Shown here: piece after piece, positions 1 through 6,302 of the stretch
How positions within the stretch are numbered: position 1 is the stretch's first letter
Layout: each line of letters opens with the position of its first letter
Program-made: the position numbers and the translations under genes
The notes under the pieces: generated by a model
Database searches by the model: none
What the model was told of the DNA's origin: nothing
The model's input: only the letters and a program-made list of their open reading frames with translations
NCBI GenBank assembly: GCA_023404705.1
Contig: JAEYAU010000239.1
Location: 1 to 10,505, forward strand
Reading direction: 5' to 3'
From: Pseudomonadota bacterium
GTDB taxonomy: Bacteria; Pseudomonadota; Alphaproteobacteria; Rhizobiales; Xanthobacteraceae
Length of the DNA: 10,505 nucleotides

Positions 1-60
1 CCCCCGGGGCCCGGCCACACCCGGCGTGGGCGGGGGGGGGGGCGCCGTCCGAGTGGCCGT
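1..60. other. Low-complexity G/C-rich left edge
   Basis: The first bases are runs of C and G (C5, G4, C3), and an uninterrupted 11-G run lies near 32-42. The right edge has a similar but more extreme pattern. No gene can be read here. This looks like a contig end with sequencing or assembly noise rather than biology, although a genuinely GC-rich spacer cannot be excluded. Confidence 0.55.
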
Positions 61-287
61 GTCCTCCCCCTCCGAGCTTGTCATCCGCTCGTGCCGGGCA
101 CGGACCGTGAGTCGCCTATGACATTTATCTAACATGAGGCAGGTGGTATCCCGGCATGGGAAAACTACGGAGAGGAACCGTACGTCCGGAGTTCCGCGCA
201 GTCTGTGTCTTGCGGCACACATGCGGCGGCGCGGCCGGTTCCGGCGCCTTTCCGGGGAAGGTTGCGCTTGGAGGGCTTACGCGTCGC
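61..287. other. Intergenic region 3' of the MFS gene
   Basis: No convincing gene is seen on either strand. A long plus-strand frame that starts at 156 is the antisense shadow of the MFS gene. Visible structure: a 13-bp palindrome (CGTGCC-g-GGCACG, 90-102), an AT-rich patch around 117-135, a 12-bp palindrome GCCGG-tt-CCGGC (234-245), and a short hairpin CCTTTC...GGAAGG (about 247-261). The last two lie downstream of the MFS stop and could help 3'-end formation, but neither is followed by a T-tract on the minus strand. Confidence 0.4.
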
Positions 288-1526
288 TTAATTGAGCTCC
301 GCACCGCGGCGCTCGGGTATCAGGAACCAGAGCGCGACGATGTCGATGATGTAGAGCGTCGCGAGCAGCGCGATGGCGAGCTCGAAGCTGTAGGCCGCCA
401 CCATCGCGCCGACCACCAGCGGGCCGAAGCCGCCCACCGCGCGCCCGATATTGAACAGCACGTTCTGGGCGGTCGCGCGCGCCGCGGTCGGATAAAGCTC
501 GCTCATGAGGGCGCCGTAGCCACCCAGCATGCCGTTCACGAAGAAGCCCATGACGGCGCCGCCGACCAGCAGGTGCATGGGATCCGTGAGCCGCGAATAG
601 ACGACCACCATGATGGCCGCGCCGACCATGTAGGCGAGAAACGCCGGCCGCCGCCCGATGCGGTCCGCGATATGGCCGAAGCAGAAGATGCCGAGCATCA
701 TTCCGGCGACCGTCACGGCCGTCCACAGCGCCGACTGAGTCAACGCGAAACCGAAGCGCGTCGACAGATAGTTCGGCAGCCAGATCATCACGCCGTAATA
801 GCCGAAGTTCTGCACCGAGCAGAGCACGACCATGCCGATGCTGCGCTTCGTGGTCTCGGTGTCCTTGACGAGGAGGCTGAGCGCGGTCTGCTTCGGACGC
901 TCGCGGCTGTGCGCGACGAACACCTCCGGCTCGTGCAGCACGCGCCGGATGACGAAGGCGACGAGCGCCGGCAGCACGCCGATCGCGAACATGCCGCGCC
1001 AGCCGATCACCGGCAGCAGCAGCGGCGTGACCAGCGCGGCCGCCAGCACGCCGACCTGCCAGCCGAGCCCGACATAGGAGGATGCGCGCGCTCGCTTCGA
1101 GGCCGGCCAGGCCTCGGCCACCAGCGCCATACCGATACCGAACTCGCCGCCGAGGCCGAGCCCCGCGATCGTGCGGTAGAACAGGAGATCCCAATAGCCC
1201 TGCGCGAAGGCGCAGAGGCCCGTGAAGACCGCGAACAGCACGATTGTCCAGGTCAGCACGCGCACGCGGCCGAGGCGGTCCGACAACATGCCGAACAGCA
1301 GGCCGCCCAGCACCGCGCCGACCAGGGTTGCGGTCACGAGCGAGCCCGCCTGCGCGGGCGACAAACCAAGATCCGCCGAGATCGCCCGCAGCATGAAGCC
1401 GAGGATCAGGAGATCGAACCCGTCCATCGCGTAGCCGATGGCCGACGCCCACAGCGCCTTCATGGCGGCATCACCGAGCTGCGTCGATGGCAAGGCTTCG
1501 GCTGTCGTGCCTGACGTGCTGCTCAT
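288..1526 (-). CDS. MFS transporter, aromatic/organic acid:H+ symporter-like
   Basis: A 412-residue inner-membrane major facilitator with about 12 hydrophobic segments, a normal length for the family. TM1 carries DGFD (D35-D38), the DG-x-D signature of AAHS aromatic-acid symporters of the PcaK type; NanT-like carriers share it. The conserved MFS loop motif appears between TM2 and TM3 (SDRLGR, 82-87) and again between TM8 and TM9 (ADRIGRR, 287-292), as expected for two six-helix halves. The SELYPTAARA segment (342-351) precedes TM11. I chose the ATG at 1526, which follows a GGGGGCG ribosome-binding stretch and fits the family N-terminus. An upstream in-frame ATG at 1643 would add 39 unlikely residues. 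The substrate cannot be read from the sequence. No catabolic genes flank it. The gene upstream in the same direction is 151 bp away, so joint transcription is possible but not shown. Confidence 0.9.
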   Translation of the reverse strand: MSSTSGTTAEALPSTQLGDAAMKALWASAIGYAMDGFDLLILGFMLRAISADLGLSPAQAGSLVTATLVGAVLGGLLFGMLSDRLGRVRVLTWTIVLFAVFTGLCAFAQGYWDLLFYRTIAGLGLGGEFGIGMALVAEAWPASKRARASSYVGLGWQVGVLAAALVTPLLLPVIGWRGMFAIGVLPALVAFVIRRVLHEPEVFVAHSRERPKQTALSLLVKDTETTKRSIGMVVLCSVQNFGYYGVMIWLPNYLSTRFGFALTQSALWTAVTVAGMMLGIFCFGHIADRIGRRPAFLAYMVGAAIMVVVYSRLTDPMHLLVGGAVMGFFVNGMLGGYGALMSELYPTAARATAQNVLFNIGRAVGGFGPLVVGAMVAAYSFELAIALLATLYIIDIVALWFLIPERRGAELN

Positions 1527-1656
1527 GATTCGCCCCCGTTCGATCGCGCTCGATCCGCGCTTCTCGGACCAATTCCAGCACGTTCTGGCGCGGATTGTCG
1601 AACCTGGCGAGACGCGAGCGCACGCCATGCAGGACTTATCCAAAGGTCTTGCTGCG

Positions 1657-1679
1657 AGCCGCCCGCGGGGCGCGCGGCT
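1657..1679 (-). terminator. GC-rich hairpin overlapping the stop of the HTH/TPR gene
   Basis: Read on the minus strand, the stem begins inside the TAG stop codon. AGCCGC pairs with GCGGCT, then after one G-G mismatch CGC pairs with GCG, closing on a CCC loop (9 pairs in all). No run of T follows, so it is at best a weak intrinsic terminator, or a 3' stabilising hairpin between this gene and the downstream MFS gene. Confidence 0.35.
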
Positions 1680-3117
1680 ATTCAGGCACGCCCGCCTTCC
1701 TGAGCCCTTCGACGAACACGTCGCGGTGCGCGAAGTGCTGCAAATTCTCGCGGATCACGCTGATCCGCACCGGCGGGCCGACGCGGTTGCGCGCCGCGAT
1801 GTACTCCTGCGCGGCATCGATGAGGCCGAGGTGACCGCAGCAGCTGATCAGCGTGTTGTAGTGGCCGGGATGCTCCGAGAAGGCCGCCACCGAGGCCTCC
1901 AGATAGGGCAGCGCCTCCTCGAAGCGCTGCGCGCCGAGCAGCGCGAGACCGTGCGTCGAGGTGTAGAAGCCCGAATAGGTATCGACCGGGCTCATGCGCA
2001 TCGCCTGTCCGGTCTCGGCGATCGCCTCGTCGAAGGCGCCGCTGCGGAGCAGCGCCCAGCCGAGCGCCATGTGCCCGAGCGCGAAGCTCGGATTGAGCGC
2101 CAGCGCCGAGCGCAGATCTGTCAGGGCGCGATCGTGCTGTCCGGCGCCGCTGAGGCAGAGCCCGCGCACCATGCGCGGCCAGGTGTCGTTCGGATCGAGC
2201 GCCAGCGCATCTTCGGCGTGCCGGACCGCCTGCTGATAACCGACCCGTCCCTCGGGATGCCAGTAGCAGTAGGCCGACCACCACACGGCCCAGCTCATCA
2301 TCGCGTGCGCGCGCGCGTAACCGGGCTCCATCGCCATCGCGCGCCGCAGCAGCGCCTGCGCCTGCTCGTTCTGCGCGCGGCCGACGCGGCCGAGCAGCGA
2401 CATGGCGCGCACCACGAGCTCCCAGGTGTTGAGATTCTCTGGCGTCTTGCGCGCCGCGCGAAAGCCTTCCTGCGCGTAGAGATGCGGCTCGACGGCCGCG
2501 ACCACATGGGCCGTGATCTCGTCCTGCACCGCGAAAATGTCGGCGAGCTCGCGGTCGTATTTCTCGGCCCAGATGTGGTTGCCGCTCTCCGCATCGATCA
2601 GCTGCCCGGTGATGCGGATGCGCGGCCCGGCGGTGCGAACGCTGCCCTCGAGCACGTAGCGGACGCCGAGATCGCGCGCGACCTCGCGCACGTCCACGGC
2701 GCGGCCCTTGTAGGTGAAGGTGGAGTTGCGGGCGATCACGAACAACCAGCGCAGCCGCGTCAGCGCCGTGATGATGTCCTCTGTGATGCCGTCCGCGATG
2801 AAGTCCTGATCGGGATCGCCCCCCAGATTGGCGAAGGGCAGCACCGCGATTGAGGGCATGTCGACCGGCTGCGGCGGCGCCTCGAAGCCCGCGGGCGCCT
2901 CCGGTTCCTCCAATGTCGCGCGCAGGGAGAGCCCGGTGTGGCCCTCGACGATGGCGAGCGTGCGGTCCGAGAACAGGCCGGTGAGCAGCTTGTCGACCGT
3001 GGACTTGCCGAGCTTGGTCTTGAAAGCGAACTGCTCCCGCGAGATGCGCTCCCGGGCCAGGTAGTCCTTGATCGCATTGGCGATCCGCTTTCGTTCGTCG
3101 GAGGTCGTGCTGTCCAT
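1678..3117 (-). CDS. HTH / TolB_N-like / TPR regulatory protein without a cyclase domain
   Basis: A 479-residue protein in three parts. Residues 8-62 look like a small helix-turn-helix module (ISREQFAFKTKLGKSTVDKL), XRE-like in feel. Residues 88-212 match the region that follows the catalytic domain in many rhizobial class III adenylate cyclases and CadC-like regulators: SIAVLPFANLGGDPDQDFIADGITEDI, then ARNSTFTYKGRAVDV, VRYVLEGSVR, and LIDAESGNHIWAEKYDR (quoted in parts). Residues 230-445 contain several TPR-type helical pairs, for example around 292-310, 312-343 and 346-377. I see no transmembrane segment or signal peptide, so it is probably cytosolic. The cyclase catalytic domain usually found N-terminal to this block is absent and the HTH takes its place. 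The ATG at 3117 lacks a strong Shine-Dalgarno sequence. It is transcribed divergently from the FixK-like gene. The domain calls are from memory of the family; DNA binding is inferred. Confidence 0.8.
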   Translation of the reverse strand: MDSTTSDERKRIANAIKDYLARERISREQFAFKTKLGKSTVDKLLTGLFSDRTLAIVEGHTGLSLRATLEEPEAPAGFEAPPQPVDMPSIAVLPFANLGGDPDQDFIADGITEDIITALTRLRWLFVIARNSTFTYKGRAVDVREVARDLGVRYVLEGSVRTAGPRIRITGQLIDAESGNHIWAEKYDRELADIFAVQDEITAHVVAAVEPHLYAQEGFRAARKTPENLNTWELVVRAMSLLGRVGRAQNEQAQALLRRAMAMEPGYARAHAMMSWAVWWSAYCYWHPEGRVGYQQAVRHAEDALALDPNDTWPRMVRGLCLSGAGQHDRALTDLRSALALNPSFALGHMALGWALLRSGAFDEAIAETGQAMRMSPVDTYSGFYTSTHGLALLGAQRFEEALPYLEASVAAFSEHPGHYNTLISCCGHLGLIDAAQEYIAARNRVGPPVRISVIRENLQHFAHRDVFVEGLRKAGVPE

Positions 3118-3149
3118 GCTGCCAAGCGGGAGCGGAAGGGAAACTGGCT

Positions 3150-3192
3150 CGGAAAATATCGGAAAATCCCGGCAAGAGCGCCGGAAAATATC
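3150..3192. repeat. Three in-phase direct repeats CGGAAAAT(A/C)(T/C)C
   Basis: CGGAAAATATC occurs at 3150-3160 and 3182-3192, with CGGAAAATCCC at 3160-3170 between them. The starts are 10 and 22 bp apart, close to one and two helical turns, so bound proteins would lie on one face. A degenerate CGGAAGGG sits at 3133-3140. They lie 33-75 bp upstream of the HTH/TPR start codon, one copy overlapping the candidate -10. They resemble operators, perhaps for that gene's own HTH product; this is inference. Confidence 0.5.
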
Positions 3193-3212
3193 TGTGTCTA
3201 CAAGTGGATCAA
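3185..3212 (-). promoter_or_regulatory. Candidate promoter of the HTH/TPR gene
   Basis: On the minus strand TTGATC (3212-3207) is followed, after 16 bp, by TATTTT (3190-3185), a fair match to a housekeeping -35/-10 pair. Transcription would begin near 3178, leaving a leader of roughly 60 nt. The direct repeats overlap the -10 and the region just downstream, the usual place for repression. Prediction only. Confidence 0.3.
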
Positions 3213-3278
3213 CCCGAAGGTCGGGAGACGGAGCTGACCCATGGACAGACCGACGGACGGTGCCGGACGTATGGGATT

Positions 3279-3312
3279 CCCCTTAGGGGCCGTCCCGTTA
3301 CGAGCATTATCT
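3279..3312 (+). promoter_or_regulatory. Candidate promoter region of the FixK-like gene
   Basis: An 11-bp palindrome CCCCT-T-AGGGG (3279-3289) contains TTAGGG. After 18 bp comes TTATCT (3307-3312) at the edge of a locally AT-rich stretch (3304-3319) in an otherwise GC-rich region. This would give a leader of about 54 nt. I could not find a full TTGAT-N4-ATCAA box, only half-sites ATCAA (3208-3212) and GTCAA (3348-3352). Weak evidence. Confidence 0.25.
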
Positions 3313-3372
3313 GAATTTTCGGCGCGCGGTTCCGCTTGTACGTCTGGGTCAACACAGCGAAGGAGCTCGCCG

Positions 3373-4044
3373 ATGTCGACCCAGATCACCCTCCCCCACG
3401 CGGTCCCGCAGCACACCATGCCGCGCACGGCCCCGGTCGACCTCACGGGCTCCATCGAGCTGATGGGCGCGCCCATGCAGTTCGCCCGCAACAGCGAGAT
3501 CTACGGCGAGAACGAGCCGGCCGACTACGTCTACAAGCTGGTCAGCGGCACGGTCCGCACCTACAAGATCCTCAACGACGGCCGCCGCCAGATCGGCGCC
3601 TTCTATCTCCCGGGCGACGTCTTCGGCCTCGAGGTCGGCGCCGCGCACCTGTTCTCCGCCGAAGCCGTGAGCAATGCGACCGTCCTGGTCGTCAAGCGCA
3701 GCGCCCTGGTCAATCTCGCGCAGCGCGATGGCGACGTGGCGCGCCAGCTCTGGACCTTCACGGCCAACGAGCTGCACCGCGTGCAGCAGCACATGCTGCT
3801 CCTGATCAAGAGCGCGCAGGAGCGGGTCGCCTGCTTCCTGCTCGAGATGGCCGAGCGCTTCGCCGCGGCCGAGACCATCGAGCTGCCGATGTCGCGCCAG
3901 GACATCGCCGACTATCTGGGCCTGACCATCGAGACGGTCTCGCGCACCCTCACCCAGCTCGAGAGCCGCGCGACCATCGCGCTGCCGACCTCGCGCCGCG
4001 TCGTGCTGCGCAACCGCCGCGCGCTGAATCAGCTCAACGCGTAA
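3373..4044 (+). CDS. FixK-like Crp/Fnr-family transcriptional regulator
   Basis: A 223-residue regulator. Residues 30-125 form the cyclic-nucleotide-binding-like beta barrel (IYGENEPADYVYKLVSGTVR, then GAFYLPGDVFGLE), residues 126-160 the long dimerisation helix, and residues 172-215 the winged helix with MSRQDIADYLGLTIETVSR. The recognition helix E187-T-V-S190-R191 is the FNR/FixK type that reads TTGA half-sites. The N-terminus has no Cys cluster, so it should not carry the oxygen-sensing Fe-S centre of FNR. This fits FixK, whose level is set by a two-component system in rhizobia. The single Cys is C154, at the end of the dimerisation helix. The ATG at 3373 is chosen because AGGAG ends 8 bp before it. 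An ATG at 3241 would add 44 residues with no homology feel. The gene is divergent from the HTH/TPR gene and followed 34 bp later by a small gene. It is a FixK paralogue by look; which one is unknown. Confidence 0.88.
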   Translation: MSTQITLPHAVPQHTMPRTAPVDLTGSIELMGAPMQFARNSEIYGENEPADYVYKLVSGTVRTYKILNDGRRQIGAFYLPGDVFGLEVGAAHLFSAEAVSNATVLVVKRSALVNLAQRDGDVARQLWTFTANELHRVQQHMLLLIKSAQERVACFLLEMAERFAAAETIELPMSRQDIADYLGLTIETVSRTLTQLESRATIALPTSRRVVLRNRRALNQLNA

Positions 4045-4078
4045 GCCTCATTCACTCCACCCCGAATGGAGCCCTGAC

Positions 4079-4291
4079 ATGAAGGTCGATCTGCAGATCA
4101 CCAAGGACGGCAATGCCCTGCTCGCGAACGTCTACGACGTCACCGACGCGGATTCGTTCGCCAATGCCTGCGCGGACCTCTGGTGGAAGCTCAAGCAGCA
4201 GGCCGTCCGCACGGCCCACGCCGGCGACGATGTCGATGCCGGCGTTCTTGCCCACCTCGCAGGGGCGCAGCTGAGCCTCGTCCGGCTCTGA
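4079..4291 (+). CDS. Small hypothetical protein downstream of the FixK-like gene
   Basis: A 70-residue protein that I do not recognise. GGAG lies 7 bp before the ATG, a good ribosome-binding site. It is acidic at the start (MKVDLQITKDGNALLANVYD), with an alternating beta-strand pattern in residues 1-20. A likely helix follows at 24-47, with WW at 35-36 and one Cys at 31. No signal peptide or membrane segment is seen. It starts 34 bp after the FixK-like stop with no evident terminator between them, so it is probably in the same transcript. Function unknown; the position suggests it may modulate or report the regulator's output, but nothing in the sequence proves that. The good Shine-Dalgarno sequence, matching codon use and operon-like spacing argue for a real gene. 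Confidence 0.7.
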   Translation: MKVDLQITKDGNALLANVYDVTDADSFANACADLWWKLKQQAVRTAHAGDDVDAGVLAHLAGAQLSLVRL

Positions 4292-4297
4292 AGTTCC

Positions 4298-4386
4298 CTG
4301 ACGTCAGCCTGATCCAGCTCGCTTCCATCTGTTGAGTTGCGCGGCCCGCTTCGTATGATGCGAGCGGGACTCCGGCCGTCACGGCC
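4298..4386. promoter_or_regulatory. Palindromes and LTTR-box candidate upstream of the LysR gene
   Basis: Three inverted repeats lie in the 110-bp gap. CTGACGTCAG is a perfect 10-bp palindrome (4298-4307). CCCGCT (4345-4350) and AGCGGG (4363-4368) flank 12 bp, with TCG-N7-CGA inside, giving the T-N11-A arrangement (T4351, A4363) typical of LysR-type boxes. GGCCGT-c-ACGGCC (4374-4386) lies just before the start codon. The middle repeat is the best candidate for autoregulation. Confidence 0.4.
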
Positions 4387-4401
4387 TCGCGGTGCGCAGC
4401 C

Positions 4402-5283
4402 ATGGAAATGCAGCAGGTTCGGTACTTCCTCGCGGTCGCGCGCACGCGGAATTTCACGCGCGCGGCGGAGGAGTGCAACGTCACCCAGCCGTCCCTGACG
4501 CGCGCCATCAAGCAGCTCGAAGCGGAATTCGGCGGCGACCTGTTCCGCCGCGAGCGTCCGGCCGCGCAGCTCACCGACCTCGGCGAGCGCGTCTATCCCA
4601 TGCTCAAGCAGTGCTACGAGAGCGCGCTCGATGCCCGCTCGGTGGCGACGTCGGTGAAGAGCGGCGAGATCGGCTCGCTCCGCCTCGCCATGTCGCATAC
4701 GGTCGATCTCGAGATCCTGATCCCGCACCTGCAGGAGCTGCAACGCGTGTTCGATCGCCTCGATTGCCGCGTGCTGCGCGGCACCGGGCCGGAGGTCGAG
4801 GGCCTGCTGAAGAACGGGGACGCGGAGCTCGGCATCACCTCGTCCTCCGGCGAGGGCTGGGACCGGCTCGACGACTGGCCGCTCTTCAGCGAGCCCTTCG
4901 TCCTGCTGGTGCATGCGGATCATATCCTCGCCTCGCGCGAGAGCGTGAGCCTCGACGAACTGCGCGACGAGCGGCTGCTCATGCGCACGCATTGCGAACA
5001 GGCCGAGCAGTTCTCCCCGCTGCTCTCGGCCGCGCGGATCGAGACCGAGTTCTCCACCCGGGTCTGCTCGGAGCGGGATCTCATCGCGCTCGTCGCCGCC
5101 AATCAGGGAATCGCCATCGTCCCCCAGAGCGTGGCAATCCCCGACACCGTGCGGCGCCTACCGCTCAAGGATCTGGACATGACCCGCCTGGTCCATCTCT
5201 ACGGTGTCGCCGGCCGGCAGCGCACCGCGGCCGGCACCGTGATCCTCAAGCTGCTGCGCGGCTCGGACTGGTCCCGCCGCTGA
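4402..5283 (+). CDS. LysR-family transcriptional regulator with OxyR-like Cys198
   Basis: A 293-residue LysR-type regulator of standard length. Residues 1-60 form the winged HTH: QQVRYFLAVARTRNFTRAAE, then the recognition helix with VTQPSLTRAIKQLE (27-40) and LTDLGERV (57-64). Residues 90-290 form the periplasmic-binding-like effector domain with two subdomains. In RLLMRTHC, C198 lines up by eye with the peroxide-reactive Cys199 of E. coli OxyR (region LLMLEDGHC), and the following segment up to VAANQGIAIVPQ (231-242) resembles OxyR's VAAGSGITLLP. OxyR's partner Cys208 is not conserved (L207 here), but C222 lies 24 residues on. Other cysteines are C25, C71 and C122. The ATG at 4402 fits the family N-terminus, although the ribosome-binding site is weak. 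The gene converges on a peroxiredoxin-like gene. A redox or peroxide sensing role is an inference; many LysR proteins have unrelated ligands. Confidence 0.87.
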   Translation: MEMQQVRYFLAVARTRNFTRAAEECNVTQPSLTRAIKQLEAEFGGDLFRRERPAAQLTDLGERVYPMLKQCYESALDARSVATSVKSGEIGSLRLAMSHTVDLEILIPHLQELQRVFDRLDCRVLRGTGPEVEGLLKNGDAELGITSSSGEGWDRLDDWPLFSEPFVLLVHADHILASRESVSLDELRDERLLMRTHCEQAEQFSPLLSAARIETEFSTRVCSERDLIALVAANQGIAIVPQSVAIPDTVRRLPLKDLDMTRLVHLYGVAGRQRTAAGTVILKLLRGSDWSRR

Positions 5284-5286
5284 GCG

Positions 5287-6024
5287 TCAGGACGGCGGCC
5301 TCGCCGCGTCGCGCAACGCCGCCATCATGTCGTCGAGGTCCATGCGCTTGCGATAGTCCGGGTCGACGAACCGCGCCTTGATCATCCCGTCGGCACCGAC
5401 CACGAAGGTCGCGGGGATCGGGAAGAACCAGCCGTCATTGCCTTGCGCTTCGGCGACGTGACGGCCCGAGCCGACGCGCAGGCGCACCGGCAGTTCATCG
5501 CCCAGCCAGAAGACGAGGTTCAGCGTCAGCGCATAACCGTTGTCGAGGTCGGTGAGCAGCGCGAAGCCGGCCTCCGTCTCGGCCTTGAAGCCGGCGTTGA
5601 AGCGCTGGCGTTCAGGCGTGATCGCGACGATCTGCAACCCCTCGGCCGCGACCTGGGCATGGGCCCGCGCGAGTGCCCTGAGGCTGACGCGGCAATAGGG
5701 ACACCAGTGCCCGCGCAGGAAGACGACCGCGACCGGCCCCTTGCGCGTGAAGCTCGCGAGATCGACCAGCCGCCCCTGGTCGTCGGGCAGGATGAAAGGC
5801 GGCATCGGTACGCCGGGCGGCGGCGCGGCGGCGCCGAACTTCGTCCGCTGCAGCCGCTCCACCAGACGATCGACCTCGTCATTGTAAGCCGGCAGGAGGC
5901 GCCGGATGGCCGCGCTCAGCATCTCGAGCCGCATCGGCAGAGGCCCGTCCATGTCGCGGCAGAGCTGGAAGGCCTCGGCGATCGTTGGTGCAGTGGCGGC
6001 GTCCAAATCCGTCCCCGTGTTCAC
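5287..6024 (-). CDS. Peroxiredoxin-like (AhpC/TSA, thioredoxin-fold) protein
   Basis: About 245 residues. Residues 1-65 are a helical extension (APTIAEAFQLCRDMDG and onward). The thioredoxin fold starts near residue 74 (MPPFILPDDQGRLVDLASF) and contains VAVVFLRGHWCPYCRVSLRA in pieces. The active site is W107-C108-P-Y-C111, a CXXC as in bacterial peroxiredoxin-like/AhpC-TSA proteins. ITPERQ (135-140) and PATFVVGADGMI (204-215) are typical of later strands. No signal peptide is evident, so it is probably cytosolic and would reduce peroxides or disulfides using thiol donors. The start is uncertain. I chose the GTG at 6024, which keeps the helical region; a TTG at 6084 would add 20 low-complexity residues, and the first ATG would lose the extension. 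The stop lies 3 bp from the stop of the convergent LysR gene. Confidence 0.82.
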   Translation of the reverse strand: MNTGTDLDAATAPTIAEAFQLCRDMDGPLPMRLEMLSAAIRRLLPAYNDEVDRLVERLQRTKFGAAAPPPGVPMPPFILPDDQGRLVDLASFTRKGPVAVVFLRGHWCPYCRVSLRALARAHAQVAAEGLQIVAITPERQRFNAGFKAETEAGFALLTDLDNGYALTLNLVFWLGDELPVRLRVGSGRHVAEAQGNDGWFFPIPATFVVGADGMIKARFVDPDYRKRMDLDDMMAALRDAARPPS

Positions 6025-6123
6025 GCGATCCGCGGCCCGGCTGCGCGCATCGACAGCTTGCCGCGCCCGAGCCGGCGCTGCCAACCGTTTTACGGCATTG
6101 CCGGCGGCGGCGTCATGCCGGTT

Positions 6124-6203
6124 CGCTATCGCTGCGATGCGGCGCCTCTATCCGCGGCCTGTCTCGTCCGAGGCGGCCGGGCCACGATAGCGCCCCGCTA
6201 TCG
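6124..6203. repeat. Three copies of CGCTATCG, two forming a perfect hairpin
   Basis: CGCTATCG lies at 6124-6131. Its reverse complement CGATAGCG is at 6185-6192, and the forward form again at 6196-6203, separated from it by CCC. The last two make a perfect 8-bp inverted repeat (19 bp in total). All are in the divergent region between the peroxiredoxin-like gene and the small exported protein. This is consistent with an operator for a dimeric regulator acting on either gene, or with an RNA hairpin. Confidence 0.45.
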
Positions 6204-6210
6204 GATTCAT

Positions 6211-6250
6211 GCCGAAGCGATATTTCCGGCGAAGCGCCGGTTCGGCTTTT
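6211..6250 (+). terminator. Terminator-like structure in the leader of the exported protein gene
   Basis: CCGGCG (6226-6231), AAG and CGCCGG (6235-6240) form a strong hairpin. It is nested inside GCCGAA (6211-6216) and TTCGGC (6241-6246), and directly followed by TTTTCT. The outer arms are asymmetric, with a 9-nt bulge on the left. An alternative small hairpin GCCG-gtt-CGGC ends at the same T-run. No plus-strand gene precedes it, so it may attenuate upstream transcription or be part of the leader of the gene at 6303. Confidence 0.35.
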
Positions 6251-6302
6251 CTGAGGCTCAACCGTTCGATCCTGGACGGTTTGGACCCACAGGAGTGATC
6301 AC

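Noticed and set aside
156..1514. Long plus-strand open frame (452 codons) opposite the MFS gene
   Set aside because: It is antisense to a clear transporter, and its translation is Arg/His/Asp/Glu-rich low complexity, typical of GC-rich shadow frames.
1438..2853. Plus-strand open frame (471 codons) opposite the HTH/TPR gene
   Set aside because: No domain signature, biased composition, and the opposite strand has a well-recognised family.
3198..3360. FNR/FixK boxes upstream of the FixK-like gene
   Set aside because: Only half-sites ATCAA and GTCAA were found. The opposing TTGAT arms match at two or fewer of five positions.
3241..3372. Longer N-terminus for the FixK-like regulator from the ATG at 3241
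   Set aside because: The AGGAG-preceded ATG at 3373 gives the normal family length. The added residues look non-coding and would overlap the presumed promoter.
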